The notes beneath the pieces were generated by a model that saw nothing but the letters and a program-made list of their open reading frames with translations, had not been told where the DNA came from and made no database searches. A program made the position numbers and the translations under genes. From an uncultured beta proteobacterium (lineage in GTDB: Bacteria > Pseudomonadota > Gammaproteobacteria > Burkholderiales > Burkholderiaceae_C), in assembly GCA_903906695.1 (NCBI GenBank), contig CAIVLG010000267.1, positions 1 to 64,000 of the forward strand: a stretch of 64,000 nucleotides of DNA, in the 5' to 3' direction. Below, one piece after another: positions 17,466-26,058 of this stretch (position 1 is its first letter; each line of letters starts with the position of its first letter).

Positions 17466-18047
17466 ATGAGCATGCAAAAACCTGACAGTTCCGAAAAGAC
17501 GGTTTCGGCGCGTCGCCGTCTCCTCCAAGCGTTTGCGGTGGGCGGAACAGCCGCCGTGGTTCTGCCCGAAAAATGGGTCAAGCCGGTGATCGACGCGGTG
17601 ATCGTCCCGGCGCACGCTTCGGGCAGCGTGGTTCCCATTGTGGGAACTTATGGCAACAGCGGCAACCCGGTGATGGGTAACAACGGCAGCGGTAACTTCT
17701 TGGACCGATTTGCCGGCATGCTGATCGGTTCCGCGTATGCCACTGGTAGTCTTCCTGCATGTGGATTGGTGGCTACCAGCAACGCCTGCATTTCGTTCGC
17801 CATCACCGCTGGCTCTGCTAACAATGTGAGCGTCTTGGTAAATTGCCCCCCCAATGCATGGGATTTCATGACCGTGTCCAGGTACCCCAATAACTCAATT
17901 GACGACGTCACCTTGCCTAACAGCGGCTACTCCTTCACCAATCTGGTTGTCAATTCGATCTATCTGAATGGCATGGTCAGCAAGCCAAACTGCGCCAGCG
18001 AAGCGTTCTCATTCCCAAGGGCTAGCGCCTGCACCAACCCCGCCTGA
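17466..18047 (+). CDS. Exported Asn/Ser-rich protein with twin-arginine-like leader; candidate substrate of the neighbouring modification genes
   Basis: A 193-residue protein I cannot assign to a named family. Residues 1-51 form a twin-arginine-like leader: ARRRLLQAFAVGGTAAV followed by an unusual EKWVKPVIDAVIVPAHA ending in a signal-peptidase-like AHA at 49-51. I recall similar W-x-KP-V-I...PAHA leaders on other small bacterial secreted proteins, but have not verified this. The mature part is rich in Asn (18) and Ser (about 19) over 142 residues, has three N-x-S sequons, five cysteines and no membrane helix after the leader. AAAGG lies upstream of the ATG at 17466. The surrounding glycosyltransferases and PqqD/HprK-like genes suggest it may be glycosylated or otherwise modified; that is inference. 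Confidence 0.75.
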   Translation: MSMQKPDSSEKTVSARRRLLQAFAVGGTAAVVLPEKWVKPVIDAVIVPAHASGSVVPIVGTYGNSGNPVMGNNGSGNFLDRFAGMLIGSAYATGSLPACGLVATSNACISFAITAGSANNVSVLVNCPPNAWDFMTVSRYPNNSIDDVTLPNSGYSFTNLVVNSIYLNGMVSKPNCASEAFSFPRASACTNPA

Positions 18048-18099
18048 CGGAGCGCAGAGACCACAAATTTTCGCACTTCGCGGAAGTCGACGTGCGGCT

Positions 18100-18744
18100 T
18101 TAGAACTCGGTGGTCCCCTGGTGCCGGGTTGTGATTTGAGGGTCAACAAATATCTTGTGGCCCAAGGAACGAAGCCGATAGCAAACCCAATAATCTTCGG
18201 AGAGATAGTCGCCCCCGACGACGCCGACCTTGAATACGTCGTAATGGACCCGGGCTTGCGGGGCGCCGCGTGACAGCAGGCGCTGGTAGCTATCACCCGC
18301 CTGTTTGGCTTCCGCCACAAGAGCATTGACCGCCTTCCTCGACAGCAGCAGGGCTGCGGTGCCGATGCGCTCCACTTCGTGCAGCGGGCCGCGTTCTCCG
18401 AGACACTGACCGACGTTGAAAATGCGCTCGCCGCGCTCGTTGAAACCTTTGAGCGGCACGGCGGCGCCCACCACATCGACCTCATGCTCCAGCAAGCGTT
18501 GCACACCGGATGCTGGCAGATAGACATCGCCGTCCAAAAAGAGCAGATGCGTGTAATCCGGTTCCTCGTAGAACTTCGACAAAATGGCGTTGCGGGCGCG
18601 CGTGATCAGGCTCTCGTTGCCAATCGCCGAGATCGTGAAATTCAAGTTGGACCGGTAGTAATCCGAAATCGAATTGAGATAGTCCAGGTGCACCATGCCG
18701 GCATAGGCGGGTGTGCCGATCAGTAGATTGTGCTTGGGTAACAT
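18100..18744 (-). CDS. Small GT-A-fold glycosyltransferase-like protein
   Basis: A 214-residue protein with a DGD metal-binding motif at residues 71-73 (HLLFLDGDVYLPASG) preceded by ITRARNAILSKF, a pattern found in GT2-like and Anp1-like nucleotide-sugar enzymes. Near the C-terminus DYLSEDYWVCYRLRSLG resembles the catalytic-base region of such enzymes. There is no signal or membrane helix. It starts 18 bases after the stop of the large three-domain glycosyltransferase on the same strand, so the two are probably co-transcribed, and it converges on the exported protein gene. Sugar specificity is unknown. Confidence 0.78.
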   Translation of the reverse strand: MLPKHNLLIGTPAYAGMVHLDYLNSISDYYRSNLNFTISAIGNESLITRARNAILSKFYEEPDYTHLLFLDGDVYLPASGVQRLLEHEVDVVGAAVPLKGFNERGERIFNVGQCLGERGPLHEVERIGTAALLLSRKAVNALVAEAKQAGDSYQRLLSRGAPQARVHYDVFKVGVVGGDYLSEDYWVCYRLRSLGHKIFVDPQITTRHQGTTEF

Positions 18745-18762
18745 TCTGGTGTTTCCGTCTGC

Positions 18763-21195
18763 TTACTGCGAGGCATGCACGATTTCCAGATCGGGTACTC
18801 CCCAACACGAAATGCCATGATCCTTGGCCTGCATCGCAAATCCCTCGGTATCCAGATAGCCACGGTAGCTGTAGTCGGGAAACATGATGCCATGCCGGTG
18901 AAGTGCGGCGTCCACCAGCAGCATGGTGCCACCGACGCCATCGAGTTCGACCATCTCTGTCCCCCGAAAATCTTCGAGGTACAACCTGCCGGAGCCGCGC
19001 GGCGGTTGAATGATGCCGTCAGCCGTGTACGCCCAAGCCACATTCTGCGTGCCGGATTTGAACTTGAAGCTGTTGAGATCAAAGCTGGCCCCCCCTGGAA
19101 TCTGCACGCAATTGGGCACGGTGATCGGCTTGTTGACCTCAAGCAGACGCCGCAGAATGTCGGTGGGATAGTCGATCACATCGGCGTCGATCCAGAGAAT
19201 TCGGTTCGCGCCCCGGTCCGAAAGTTTGAACAGCATGTTCCGGCACTTCGCGATCACACTTCTGCGAACAAACTGCTTGTCCTGTGCCCAACGTTCACCC
19301 TCCAGTTGCAATGCGAAGTCGTGCTGGTAGAGGTCGATGCTGGCGAAGTCCGCACGATGGCGATGGGCATGGTCTTGCAAGAGTTCGTAGGTCCCGTCAT
19401 CGCTATCCCCTTCCAGAAAGGCAAGTGTCAGCTTGCCCCGCGGATAGTCAAGCCGCGCCGCCAACTCAAAATAGCCCGGCACAAATTGGGATGCATTCTT
19501 GATCGGCGTCAGGATCAGTACGCCAGGCAACCCTGCATCATGGACTCTCACCTGTGACGCAGCCATGGTTGTTGCGGAAATCGAGGGGGTTTTAGCGCTT
19601 CTGGTGTTTGGGGCAGCGTTCTGCAAGAACCTATTCGTGCAGTCTGGAGCGGAACTTGCGCTATCGCTCGCGAACTTTGGTGGTGCCGCATTGGCTTTAT
19701 TGTCCAGCGCTGCCAGATAGGCTTCGAGGTCGAGCCGCTTGCGCAGTTCCTGCATCATGCGCTCATAGGCAACGCCGGAAAACTGCTCGCTGGCTGCCAG
19801 CCATTGCGATTCAAAATGATCCGACCCAAAGGTATTGCCTTCGTGCACGACGTAGACATAGAGCCGCGCTTGATCGAGCAAGACCACGCGTCCGGATTGC
19901 GCGATCTGATCAGCGACTGGCGTGTCTTCACCGCGCCCTATCGTTTGATAAAGAGGCACGCTTGACTTGAGGCAAAGCATCGACCCTTCCCAAACCCGGT
20001 GACTCGACACCGCCAGACGTTCCCGCTTGGGCCACCAGATCAGCCAGCGGCTAAGAAAGCAGGCGTCGGCCTTCATGGCGACCATGGCCGTCATCTGCAT
20101 GGCCAGTCGCGCCGGGTCGTAGAGATCGTCATCGTCCCATTGGCAGATGTAGCTGCCGCGCGCCAAAGCCACTGCCTGGTTTCGCAAAGCGCCCAAAGTC
20201 GCGCCCTCGTCCTGCAAACGCAAGTACCGTATGTTCGGGTCGGCGAGCGCCCGGAGAAAAATTTCAAGTTCCAGATCCTGGCTGTCGTCGAGGATGATCA
20301 ATTCCCGAACCGGGTAGGTCTGAGTCAAAAAGCCATTGACCGCGCCGCAAGCCATCTCCGAACGGTTGCGGGTCACCATCAGGCAGGATATGAGCGGCGC
20401 CGTCCTATTGAACGCAGCACATTGCCGGGCATGCAGCATTGACTCGGCAATGATCTTGCCGCCCTCAGCAAGCACCAGACGGACCGATGTGCTCGGATGC
20501 TGTGGCGCCTCGACCGGGTCGCGGTACCAACTCCCAGCCCAGTGATGTGCGGCATAGGCCCCGGCAGTGACGCGCTGCCAGTTCTCCAGGTCAAACAGGC
20601 GTCCTTCCGAGCCATCACGAACATCGACCGGATAGAACACCGAAGCCGGAGTGACTTGCACCGCGTCCGCTTCCTTGTAACTATCCACGGCGCGTGTCAG
20701 TAAAAAGGGCCCAGTGGCATCCAGCGGATCTGGCTCCCCGCGAGCCGCCTCCATTTGCTGGATTACATGATCCCAAAACGGGTGCGCTGGCGGCGACGCC
20801 ATCAGGGCATTGCACACAATTCGCGTCAGTCCCGGTCTCGTCTTAGCGTGGTCAAGGACATGCGCCACTGGCTCAAAACCAAGAATCACGCGCGGAGAAT
20901 TGAGGACGTCGTCCAGGGGTTGCAAACACTCGAAGTCCAGATCGACATAGAGCCCGCCAAAGTGCTTGAGCAGGAAATAGCGAATCGCGTCGGCCCTACA
21001 GATGGGCGACTCGTAGCCATCGTAGACGGGCAAGAAGTCCGGGTAATTTGCGGCAAGAAAGGCGCGATTGTCAGCGTCACTCCAGAGTCGGTATTCCCAG
21101 TCTGGGTGGTGCTTTAGCCAACTGTCTCTGAAATAGAGAAACCGCTGTGGAATCTCTTTCGTTTTCCATGTTTGATGAATGATATGAGGAATCAT
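18763..21195 (-). CDS. Three-domain glycosyltransferase fusion (GT32-like, GT2, Anp1/GT62-like)
   Basis: An 810-residue protein with three glycosyltransferase modules. Residues about 1-225 match the OCH1/GT32 sugar-binding DxD family (start MIPHIIHQTWKT; GGLYVDLDFECL with DxD at 85-87). Residues about 266-455 are a GT2 domain (SCLMVTRNRSE; CQWDDDDLYDP at about 351-361). After a Ser/Ala-rich linker (about 500-548), residues about 557-810 resemble Anp1/GT62 (LILTPIKNASQFVPGYFEL; RILWIDADVIDYPTDI with DxD at 670-672). The start at 21195 gives the canonical GT32 N-terminus; a longer frame to 21423 adds sequence that looks non-coding. It could build a short oligosaccharide alone. Specificity is unknown. 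Confidence 0.85.
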   Translation of the reverse strand: MIPHIIHQTWKTKEIPQRFLYFRDSWLKHHPDWEYRLWSDADNRAFLAANYPDFLPVYDGYESPICRADAIRYFLLKHFGGLYVDLDFECLQPLDDVLNSPRVILGFEPVAHVLDHAKTRPGLTRIVCNALMASPPAHPFWDHVIQQMEAARGEPDPLDATGPFLLTRAVDSYKEADAVQVTPASVFYPVDVRDGSEGRLFDLENWQRVTAGAYAAHHWAGSWYRDPVEAPQHPSTSVRLVLAEGGKIIAESMLHARQCAAFNRTAPLISCLMVTRNRSEMACGAVNGFLTQTYPVRELIILDDSQDLELEIFLRALADPNIRYLRLQDEGATLGALRNQAVALARGSYICQWDDDDLYDPARLAMQMTAMVAMKADACFLSRWLIWWPKRERLAVSSHRVWEGSMLCLKSSVPLYQTIGRGEDTPVADQIAQSGRVVLLDQARLYVYVVHEGNTFGSDHFESQWLAASEQFSGVAYERMMQELRKRLDLEAYLAALDNKANAAPPKFASDSASSAPDCTNRFLQNAAPNTRSAKTPSISATTMAASQVRVHDAGLPGVLILTPIKNASQFVPGYFELAARLDYPRGKLTLAFLEGDSDDGTYELLQDHAHRHRADFASIDLYQHDFALQLEGERWAQDKQFVRRSVIAKCRNMLFKLSDRGANRILWIDADVIDYPTDILRRLLEVNKPITVPNCVQIPGGASFDLNSFKFKSGTQNVAWAYTADGIIQPPRGSGRLYLEDFRGTEMVELDGVGGTMLLVDAALHRHGIMFPDYSYRGYLDTEGFAMQAKDHGISCWGVPDLEIVHASQ

Positions 21196-21421
21196 GGCTG
21201 ACGCTAGTGCCCTAAGCTGCGAAGTAGACGGCCTGTAGCCGCAGTGGTTCTGTGCGGGATTTTGGCACGGTTGGAACAGTTTCTTGCTCGTCAATACAAG
21301 CTTCTCGCCTACAGCATCCCGGCACCACTGTGACTGGCGTTTTCGGCTATCCTTGCGCAACCCCCCGACGTCCGTCGAACCGTTCGTTCTACTCAACAAC
21401 AGCAAACCCATTAACGCCCGC

Positions 21422-22570
21422 ATGTCCGCGCACCGCTACAGCATATTCGGTCTGATTTGTTCGCCGCGCCTTAGCGACAGGCGTGCCGATTTGTTGCGCC
21501 AGCAAATGAGCGTTTTTTGCGACTGGTCCACACTGCCTCAGCTTGCTGCCAGACAGCAAGTTGGACCGCTTCTGTATTGGCATCTGAAGGAATATGCAAT
21601 CCCATATCCTCAGCAGACCCGGCGCGCACTGGCTGGGATGTATGCCAGACAGAAAGCAATGGCCTCAGGACAAGCCGAGACTCTGGCCGAAATCATCAAG
21701 ACATTTACCGCTGCTGGCATCGCCTGCGTGGTCATCAAAGGTGGCGCTTTGGCCCATATCATCTATCCGGAGCCAGGCCTGCGGCCAATGGAAGACCTTG
21801 ACATCCTGGTCAAACCGCAACAGGCGCAACAGGCGCGCGCGCTGCTGGTTGAGATTGGTTTCAGGGCGCCCGCACCGACCACTCGCTACGACCGCTTGCA
21901 GCACCACCTACCATTGGCGCAGCGCACTCGTGAAGACATCACGGTCAGCGTTGAACTGCACACCAGCGCGTTTAATTTGCTGATGCGAGACGGGCTGTCG
22001 ATGCAGAACATGCGACACCCATTGCATCGATACAGCGTACTGGGGCAAACCATTGATACGCTCAATCCGGTCCAGATGATGTGGATGCAGTATCTCGGTC
22101 TGCGCAAATTGGCCGAGCCGCTGCGCTATATCCACCTGGCGGACCTGGTTGGCATGGCCGAGGGCCTGATCGATGCGATCGACTGGACATCGCTGCGGCG
22201 CGACTACCCCGATCTTTGGAACGCCTTTGAGGCAATTCACGCTTTCAGCCCCTTGAATCAGGCGGCGTGCGAGCGACTTGAACTGGCACTGGGCGCGCCC
22301 TCGGCGATGGGCGAAATTGGGCTTGACTTCAGCGGTTGGCCCCGACAAGGTTTCGGCGACTTGAAGAACGGCCGTGACAAGCGCCAGCTAGTTGGCCGCT
22401 CATTGCGTCCGCCCGAGTGGTGGGCAAGATTGGTCTACGGCGTGCGCACAGAAAAAAGCATGCTCGGCATTTTGGTCTACCATCATCCCGCGACATTTCT
22501 GCAGCAAGGCCTGCGCCGTCTTTACCTTGGTCCAGTCAATTCGCTCGGCTTTTTCAAAGCGCCGGTTTGA
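21422..22570 (+). CDS. Nucleotidyltransferase family protein (PF14907-like) of an HprK/PqqD cassette
   Basis: A 382-residue protein with a nucleotidyltransferase core: IKGGALAHIIYPEPGLRP then MEDLDILV, with the paired aspartates at 125 and 127. This matches the uncharacterised nucleotidyltransferase family (NTP_transf_5). The ATG at 21422 is chosen over upstream in-frame starts because the preceding frame overlaps the divergent glycosyltransferase gene. It is followed at 30 bases by a PqqD-like gene and then an HprK-like kinase gene, a three-gene grouping described in family models as an HPr-rel-A system. Biochemical function is unknown; transfer of a nucleotidyl group to a peptide or sugar is possible. 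Confidence 0.8.
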   Translation: MSAHRYSIFGLICSPRLSDRRADLLRQQMSVFCDWSTLPQLAARQQVGPLLYWHLKEYAIPYPQQTRRALAGMYARQKAMASGQAETLAEIIKTFTAAGIACVVIKGGALAHIIYPEPGLRPMEDLDILVKPQQAQQARALLVEIGFRAPAPTTRYDRLQHHLPLAQRTREDITVSVELHTSAFNLLMRDGLSMQNMRHPLHRYSVLGQTIDTLNPVQMMWMQYLGLRKLAEPLRYIHLADLVGMAEGLIDAIDWTSLRRDYPDLWNAFEAIHAFSPLNQAACERLELALGAPSAMGEIGLDFSGWPRQGFGDLKNGRDKRQLVGRSLRPPEWWARLVYGVRTEKSMLGILVYHHPATFLQQGLRRLYLGPVNSLGFFKAPV

Positions 22571-22600
22571 TCTGCTTGAAACTGAAACGCAATACTCGCC

Positions 22601-22879
22601 ATGAATATCCTGGATAGCTGCTACCGACCCAAAGTCGGATTGGACGTGGAAGACACGGGCGACGAAGTTCTCATTTACCTGCCGGCAATCGACAAGACAC
22701 TCTATCTGAACGAAACGGCGGCCCTTGTCTGGCGACTCTGCGATGGACACAGAACCGGCTTCGAAATTGCCGATTTGCTGGCCGAGGCCTATCCTGAGGC
22801 GCATCAACTGATCAAACAGCAGGTGCAGGAAGGTCTGGCTGATTTCATGGAACGGGGCGTTATTGAAATCGTCTCGTGA
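22601..22879 (+). CDS. PqqD-like peptide-binding protein (RiPP recognition element fold)
   Basis: A 92-residue PqqD-family protein. It shows the strand pattern of a PqqD domain (DEVLIYLPAIDKTLYLNET), the conserved ALVWRLCDGHRTG turn, and a helical C-terminus (EIADLLAEAYP...). PqqD domains bind leader peptides and present them to modifying enzymes. It sits between the nucleotidyltransferase and kinase genes and overlaps the kinase start by 17 bases, so these are co-translated. Its client is unknown; the exported protein at 17466 is a candidate. Confidence 0.85.
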   Translation: MNILDSCYRPKVGLDVEDTGDEVLIYLPAIDKTLYLNETAALVWRLCDGHRTGFEIADLLAEAYPEAHQLIKQQVQEGLADFMERGVIEIVS

Positions 22880-23714
22880 TTTGCATCATTCGGTCTGCCT
22901 GGCGTTTGCCGGCAACCAACTTCGTATCCAAACCGAAAGCACGCTGGTCGTGGAGCTTGCACAGTTTCTTTTTGGGCACCATTTGCAGAACGAGTGCGAT
23001 GAATTCTGCCCGGCCATTGAAGTCGTGTTCGCTACCGATGGTGGCTTTCAGCTCATGGTGGATGGTCAACTGGTGGCGATTGCCCTCAACGAAGACGAAT
23101 TACCGGTGGTGCTGATGCAACTTGCACAACGTCAACTTGTATTCGGGGAGTCCCGGTGCGCCATGCTTCACGCTGCGCTGCTGATCAGGAATGGTTGCGG
23201 ATTCCTTTTGCCCGCGGCAGCGGGATCGGGCAAGACGACGCTGGCGGCATGGCTGCTTGGTCACGGCTTCGATCTGGTGTCGGACGAATTGTCTGCTGCC
23301 AGCGAGAACGGCGACTTGGATGGCTTCACCCGCCCCCTGAATATCAAGCGGGGCAGTGAATATCTTGTCAACAGTTTTGATTGGATGGGCGCGCCTCTGT
23401 CACGGTCCCGACGGTCCAACGGCGTGACTTTGGTGCCCTGGGAACGATGCGCGCCGAGCAAGCTGACAGCCAAGGTCATTCTGTGTCCCTCCTATGACGA
23501 CAACGCATCGTTCAATGTCGAAGCGCTGAGTCGAGGACGTTGCGCTACCGAACTCTTGGGAAGTTTGCTCAACGCCAGGAACCTTCCCAAGCATGGTCTT
23601 ACCCTTGTGAGCCGCCTTGCCGGGAGTTGCCCTAGCTACCGCGTTGCTTACTCAAGACTTGAGGACGTTTCCATCTGGCTGGAAGAACTGCACGGTTTTC
23701 ACAACATTTCCTGA
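22863..23714 (+). CDS. HprK-related kinase (HprK_rel_A type)
   Basis: A 283-residue protein resembling the C-terminal half of HPr kinase/phosphorylase. The P-loop AAAGSGKTTLAAWLLGHG is at about 118-135, followed by LVSDELSA where HprK has its acidic pair. The N-terminal 100 residues are divergent. The proposed TTG start at 22863 lies inside the PqqD-like gene; there is no nearby ATG, and later starts would remove the N-terminal strands. HprK homologues in some RiPP clusters (paeninodin type) phosphorylate the peptide, which is the closest analogy. There is no HPr or PTS gene here, so a carbon-catabolite role is unlikely. Confidence 0.82.
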   Translation: MKSSRDLHHSVCLAFAGNQLRIQTESTLVVELAQFLFGHHLQNECDEFCPAIEVVFATDGGFQLMVDGQLVAIALNEDELPVVLMQLAQRQLVFGESRCAMLHAALLIRNGCGFLLPAAAGSGKTTLAAWLLGHGFDLVSDELSAASENGDLDGFTRPLNIKRGSEYLVNSFDWMGAPLSRSRRSNGVTLVPWERCAPSKLTAKVILCPSYDDNASFNVEALSRGRCATELLGSLLNARNLPKHGLTLVSRLAGSCPSYRVAYSRLEDVSIWLEELHGFHNIS

Positions 23715-23793
23715 GCAATTTGCTGATCCGCATCAATAATAAGTACCGAATCGACTCGAAACCAAGGGTTTTCCCGTAGATACTTGAGTCATT

Positions 23794-25215
23794 ATGAATT
23801 TGCCTCTAGATACCGATCTGGTTGAGAACGTCACCTTTGATGAAATCACGCTGGGTCAAAGCGCTCGCCTGCTACGCACCCTGACACTGGCCGACATCCA
23901 GGCCTTTGCGGCGGTGTCGGGCGACACCAACCCGGCCCATCTGGATGCCAAATACGCCAACGACACCCTATTCCACGGCGTCATCGCCCACGGAATGTGG
24001 GGCGGCGCCCTGATCTCCGCACTGCTGGGCACGCATTTTCCCGGCCCCGGCACGATTTACCTCGACCAGGTACTGCACTTCACCCGACCGGTTCGAATCG
24101 GCGACACGCTGACCGTGACGGCCACCGTGGTCAGCAAGGACGACGCGAAGAAGAGCGTCGAACTCGACTGCCAGGTCGTCAATCAGAAGGGTGAACGCGT
24201 GCTGCACGGCACGGCACGCGTGCTGGCACCCACCGAGAAGATCAGGCTGGCGCAGATCCATGCGCCGCAAATCCAGTTATTTGATCCCGAGGCCCGCTTC
24301 AAGGAACTTCTGACACTGGGCGCGGGTCTGCCGGCGGTGCGTTGCGCTGTGGTTCACCCCTGCGATGCGGGCTCACTCAGCGGCGCCATCGATTCGGCGC
24401 GCTACGGCCTGATCGTGCCGGTGCTGATCGGCCCCGAGGTGCGGATTCGGCGTCTGGCCGAACAGTCCGGCATCGATCTGCAGGGCATCGACATCATCTC
24501 GGTGCCACACAGCCACGCGGCTGCCGAAAGAGCCGCCGAATTGGCGGTGAAGGGTGATGTCGCTGTGATCATGAAAGGCAGCCTGCACACCGACGAACTG
24601 GTGCACGCAGTGCTCTTGCAGCGCTCGCTGCGCACAGGCCGGCGCATGTCGCATGTGTTCCGTTTTGATATTCCGCTTTACAGCAAGCCCCTGCTGATCA
24701 CCGACGCCGCGCTGAACATCCGGCCGACCTTGCAGGAAAAGGTCGACATCATCCAAAACGCGATCGATTTTGCCCGCGTGATGGGCGTCAGGACACCCAA
24801 AGTTGCCATTCTGTCGGCTGTCGAAACCGTCAACCCAAACATTCCTTCGACGCTTGACGCAGCAGCTCTGTGCAAAATGGCCGAGCGGGGCCAGATCAAG
24901 GGCGGCATGCTCGACGGTCCGCTGGCCTTTGACAACGCCATTTCGGCCCACGCAGCGCAGATCAAGAACATCAAGTCCTCAGTCGCCGGGGACGCCGACA
25001 TTCTGGCCGTCCCGGACCTGGAGTCGGGCAACATGCTGGCCAAACAACTGGAGTACCTAGCGGGGGCCAGCGGCGCCGGTCTGGTGCTGGGGGCGCGTGT
25101 GCCGATTGCATTGACCAGCCGTGCCGACGGCCCGATGAATCGGGTCTCTTCAGCGCTGCTGGCGCAACTGGCAGCCCACAATGCACGCCGCGACCAGCCG
25201 CGTCAGGCCTGGTAG
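23794..25215 (+). CDS. Bifunctional enoyl-CoA hydratase / phosphate acetyltransferase
   Basis: A 473-residue fusion. Residues about 5-150 form a MaoC-type hot-dog hydratase (TLADIQAFAAVSGDTNPAHLD, the hydratase-2 motif, and FHGVIAHGMWGGALIS). Residues about 165-470 form a phosphate acetyl/butyryltransferase domain (ADILAVPDLESGNMLAKQLEYL). This architecture is well known in betaproteobacteria and may link short-chain acyl-CoA hydration to acyl-phosphate formation, though its exact reaction is uncertain. It is separate from the preceding kinase gene by 79 bases and converges with queF, whose stop directly abuts its stop. Confidence 0.88.
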   Translation: MNLPLDTDLVENVTFDEITLGQSARLLRTLTLADIQAFAAVSGDTNPAHLDAKYANDTLFHGVIAHGMWGGALISALLGTHFPGPGTIYLDQVLHFTRPVRIGDTLTVTATVVSKDDAKKSVELDCQVVNQKGERVLHGTARVLAPTEKIRLAQIHAPQIQLFDPEARFKELLTLGAGLPAVRCAVVHPCDAGSLSGAIDSARYGLIVPVLIGPEVRIRRLAEQSGIDLQGIDIISVPHSHAAAERAAELAVKGDVAVIMKGSLHTDELVHAVLLQRSLRTGRRMSHVFRFDIPLYSKPLLITDAALNIRPTLQEKVDIIQNAIDFARVMGVRTPKVAILSAVETVNPNIPSTLDAAALCKMAERGQIKGGMLDGPLAFDNAISAHAAQIKNIKSSVAGDADILAVPDLESGNMLAKQLEYLAGASGAGLVLGARVPIALTSRADGPMNRVSSALLAQLAAHNARRDQPRQAW

Positions 25216-26058
25216 CTACTGCCGCGCGGTACGGATATTGGGCGGCAAGGCCCGCGGACAACTGGTTCGAAACGGGTTGATGTCAAGACCACCACGGCGC
25301 GTGTAGCGCGCATAGACTGTCAGCTTGATCGGCCTGCAGTGGGTCCACAGATCCATGAAGATGCGCTCGACGCACTGCTCATGAAACTCGTTGTGGTTGC
25401 GATAGCTCACTAGGTATTGCAGCAAGCCCTCTTGCTCGATCTGCGCGCCGCTGTAGCTGATTTGCACACTGCCCCAATCGGGCTGGCCGGTCACCGGGCA
25501 GTTGCTCTTGAGCAGACCGCTGACCAATACTTCGGTCACGGGCGCCGCCCCTGGCACCACTGTAAGCAGTTCCGGTGCCGGCGTGTAGCGGCTGCATTCG
25601 ACGTCGAGCCGGTCCAGATTCAAGCCATCAAGCTCGTGCATCGGTTCACGGTCGAACAATTCAGGCAACACGATTCTGACGCCAATCGGCGTCGGGTTGC
25701 CACCGTGCGACACGGCTTCACTCAGATCCCGGCGCAGGCAGGTCTTGACGGCTTCGACGTCGGCAAAGCGGCTGTTGCAGAAGCTGTTGAGGTAAAGCTT
25801 GAAGGACTTGCTCTCGATGATATTGAGGCTTTCGCACGGCACCGTGAAGTGCGCCAGCGCGACCTGCGGTTTGCCGCGCAGATTGAGCCAGCTGAGCTCA
25901 TACGCACTCCACATGTCGGCGCCGAGAAAAGGTAGCTCGGCGCTGATTCCCAACTCGGCGCGCTTGACGGCGCGCGCGATCGGGAACAACAGCGAAGCAT
26001 CGTACTGATCAATGTAAACAGCGCTCTTGCCGAGCGGTGAGTCTTGAGGTCTGCTCAT
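25216..26058 (-). CDS. queF: NADPH-dependent 7-cyano-7-deazaguanine reductase
   Basis: Reduces preQ0 to preQ1 in queuosine biosynthesis. The 280-residue length and two-part tunnel-fold architecture match the long YqgN-type QueF: the N-terminal half contains the substrate-binding [19 protein letters not shown], and the C-terminal half contains [20 protein letters not shown] with the catalytic cysteine, and [14 protein letters not shown]. The start at 26058 overlaps the preceding hydrolase stop (ATGA). An upstream in-frame ATG at 26082 is not needed. Last gene of a minus-strand run from rubrerythrin. Confidence 0.95.
   Translation of the reverse strand: MSRPQDSPLGKSAVYIDQYDASLLFPIARAVKRAELGISAELPFLGADMWSAYELSWLNLRGKPQVALAHFTVPCESLNIIESKSFKLYLNSFCNSRFADVEAVKTCLRRDLSEAVSHGGNPTPIGVRIVLPELFDREPMHELDGLNLDRLDVECSRYTPAPELLTVVPGAAPVTEVLVSGLLKSNCPVTGQPDWGSVQISYSGAQIEQEGLLQYLVSYRNHNEFHEQCVERIFMDLWTHCRPIKLTVYARYTRRGGLDINPFRTSCPRALPPNIRTARQ

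Noticed and set aside
22863..23714. HPr kinase/phosphorylase of carbon-catabolite control
   Set aside because: Only the C-terminal half is similar, there is no HPr or PTS gene nearby, and the gene is coupled to a PqqD-like gene.
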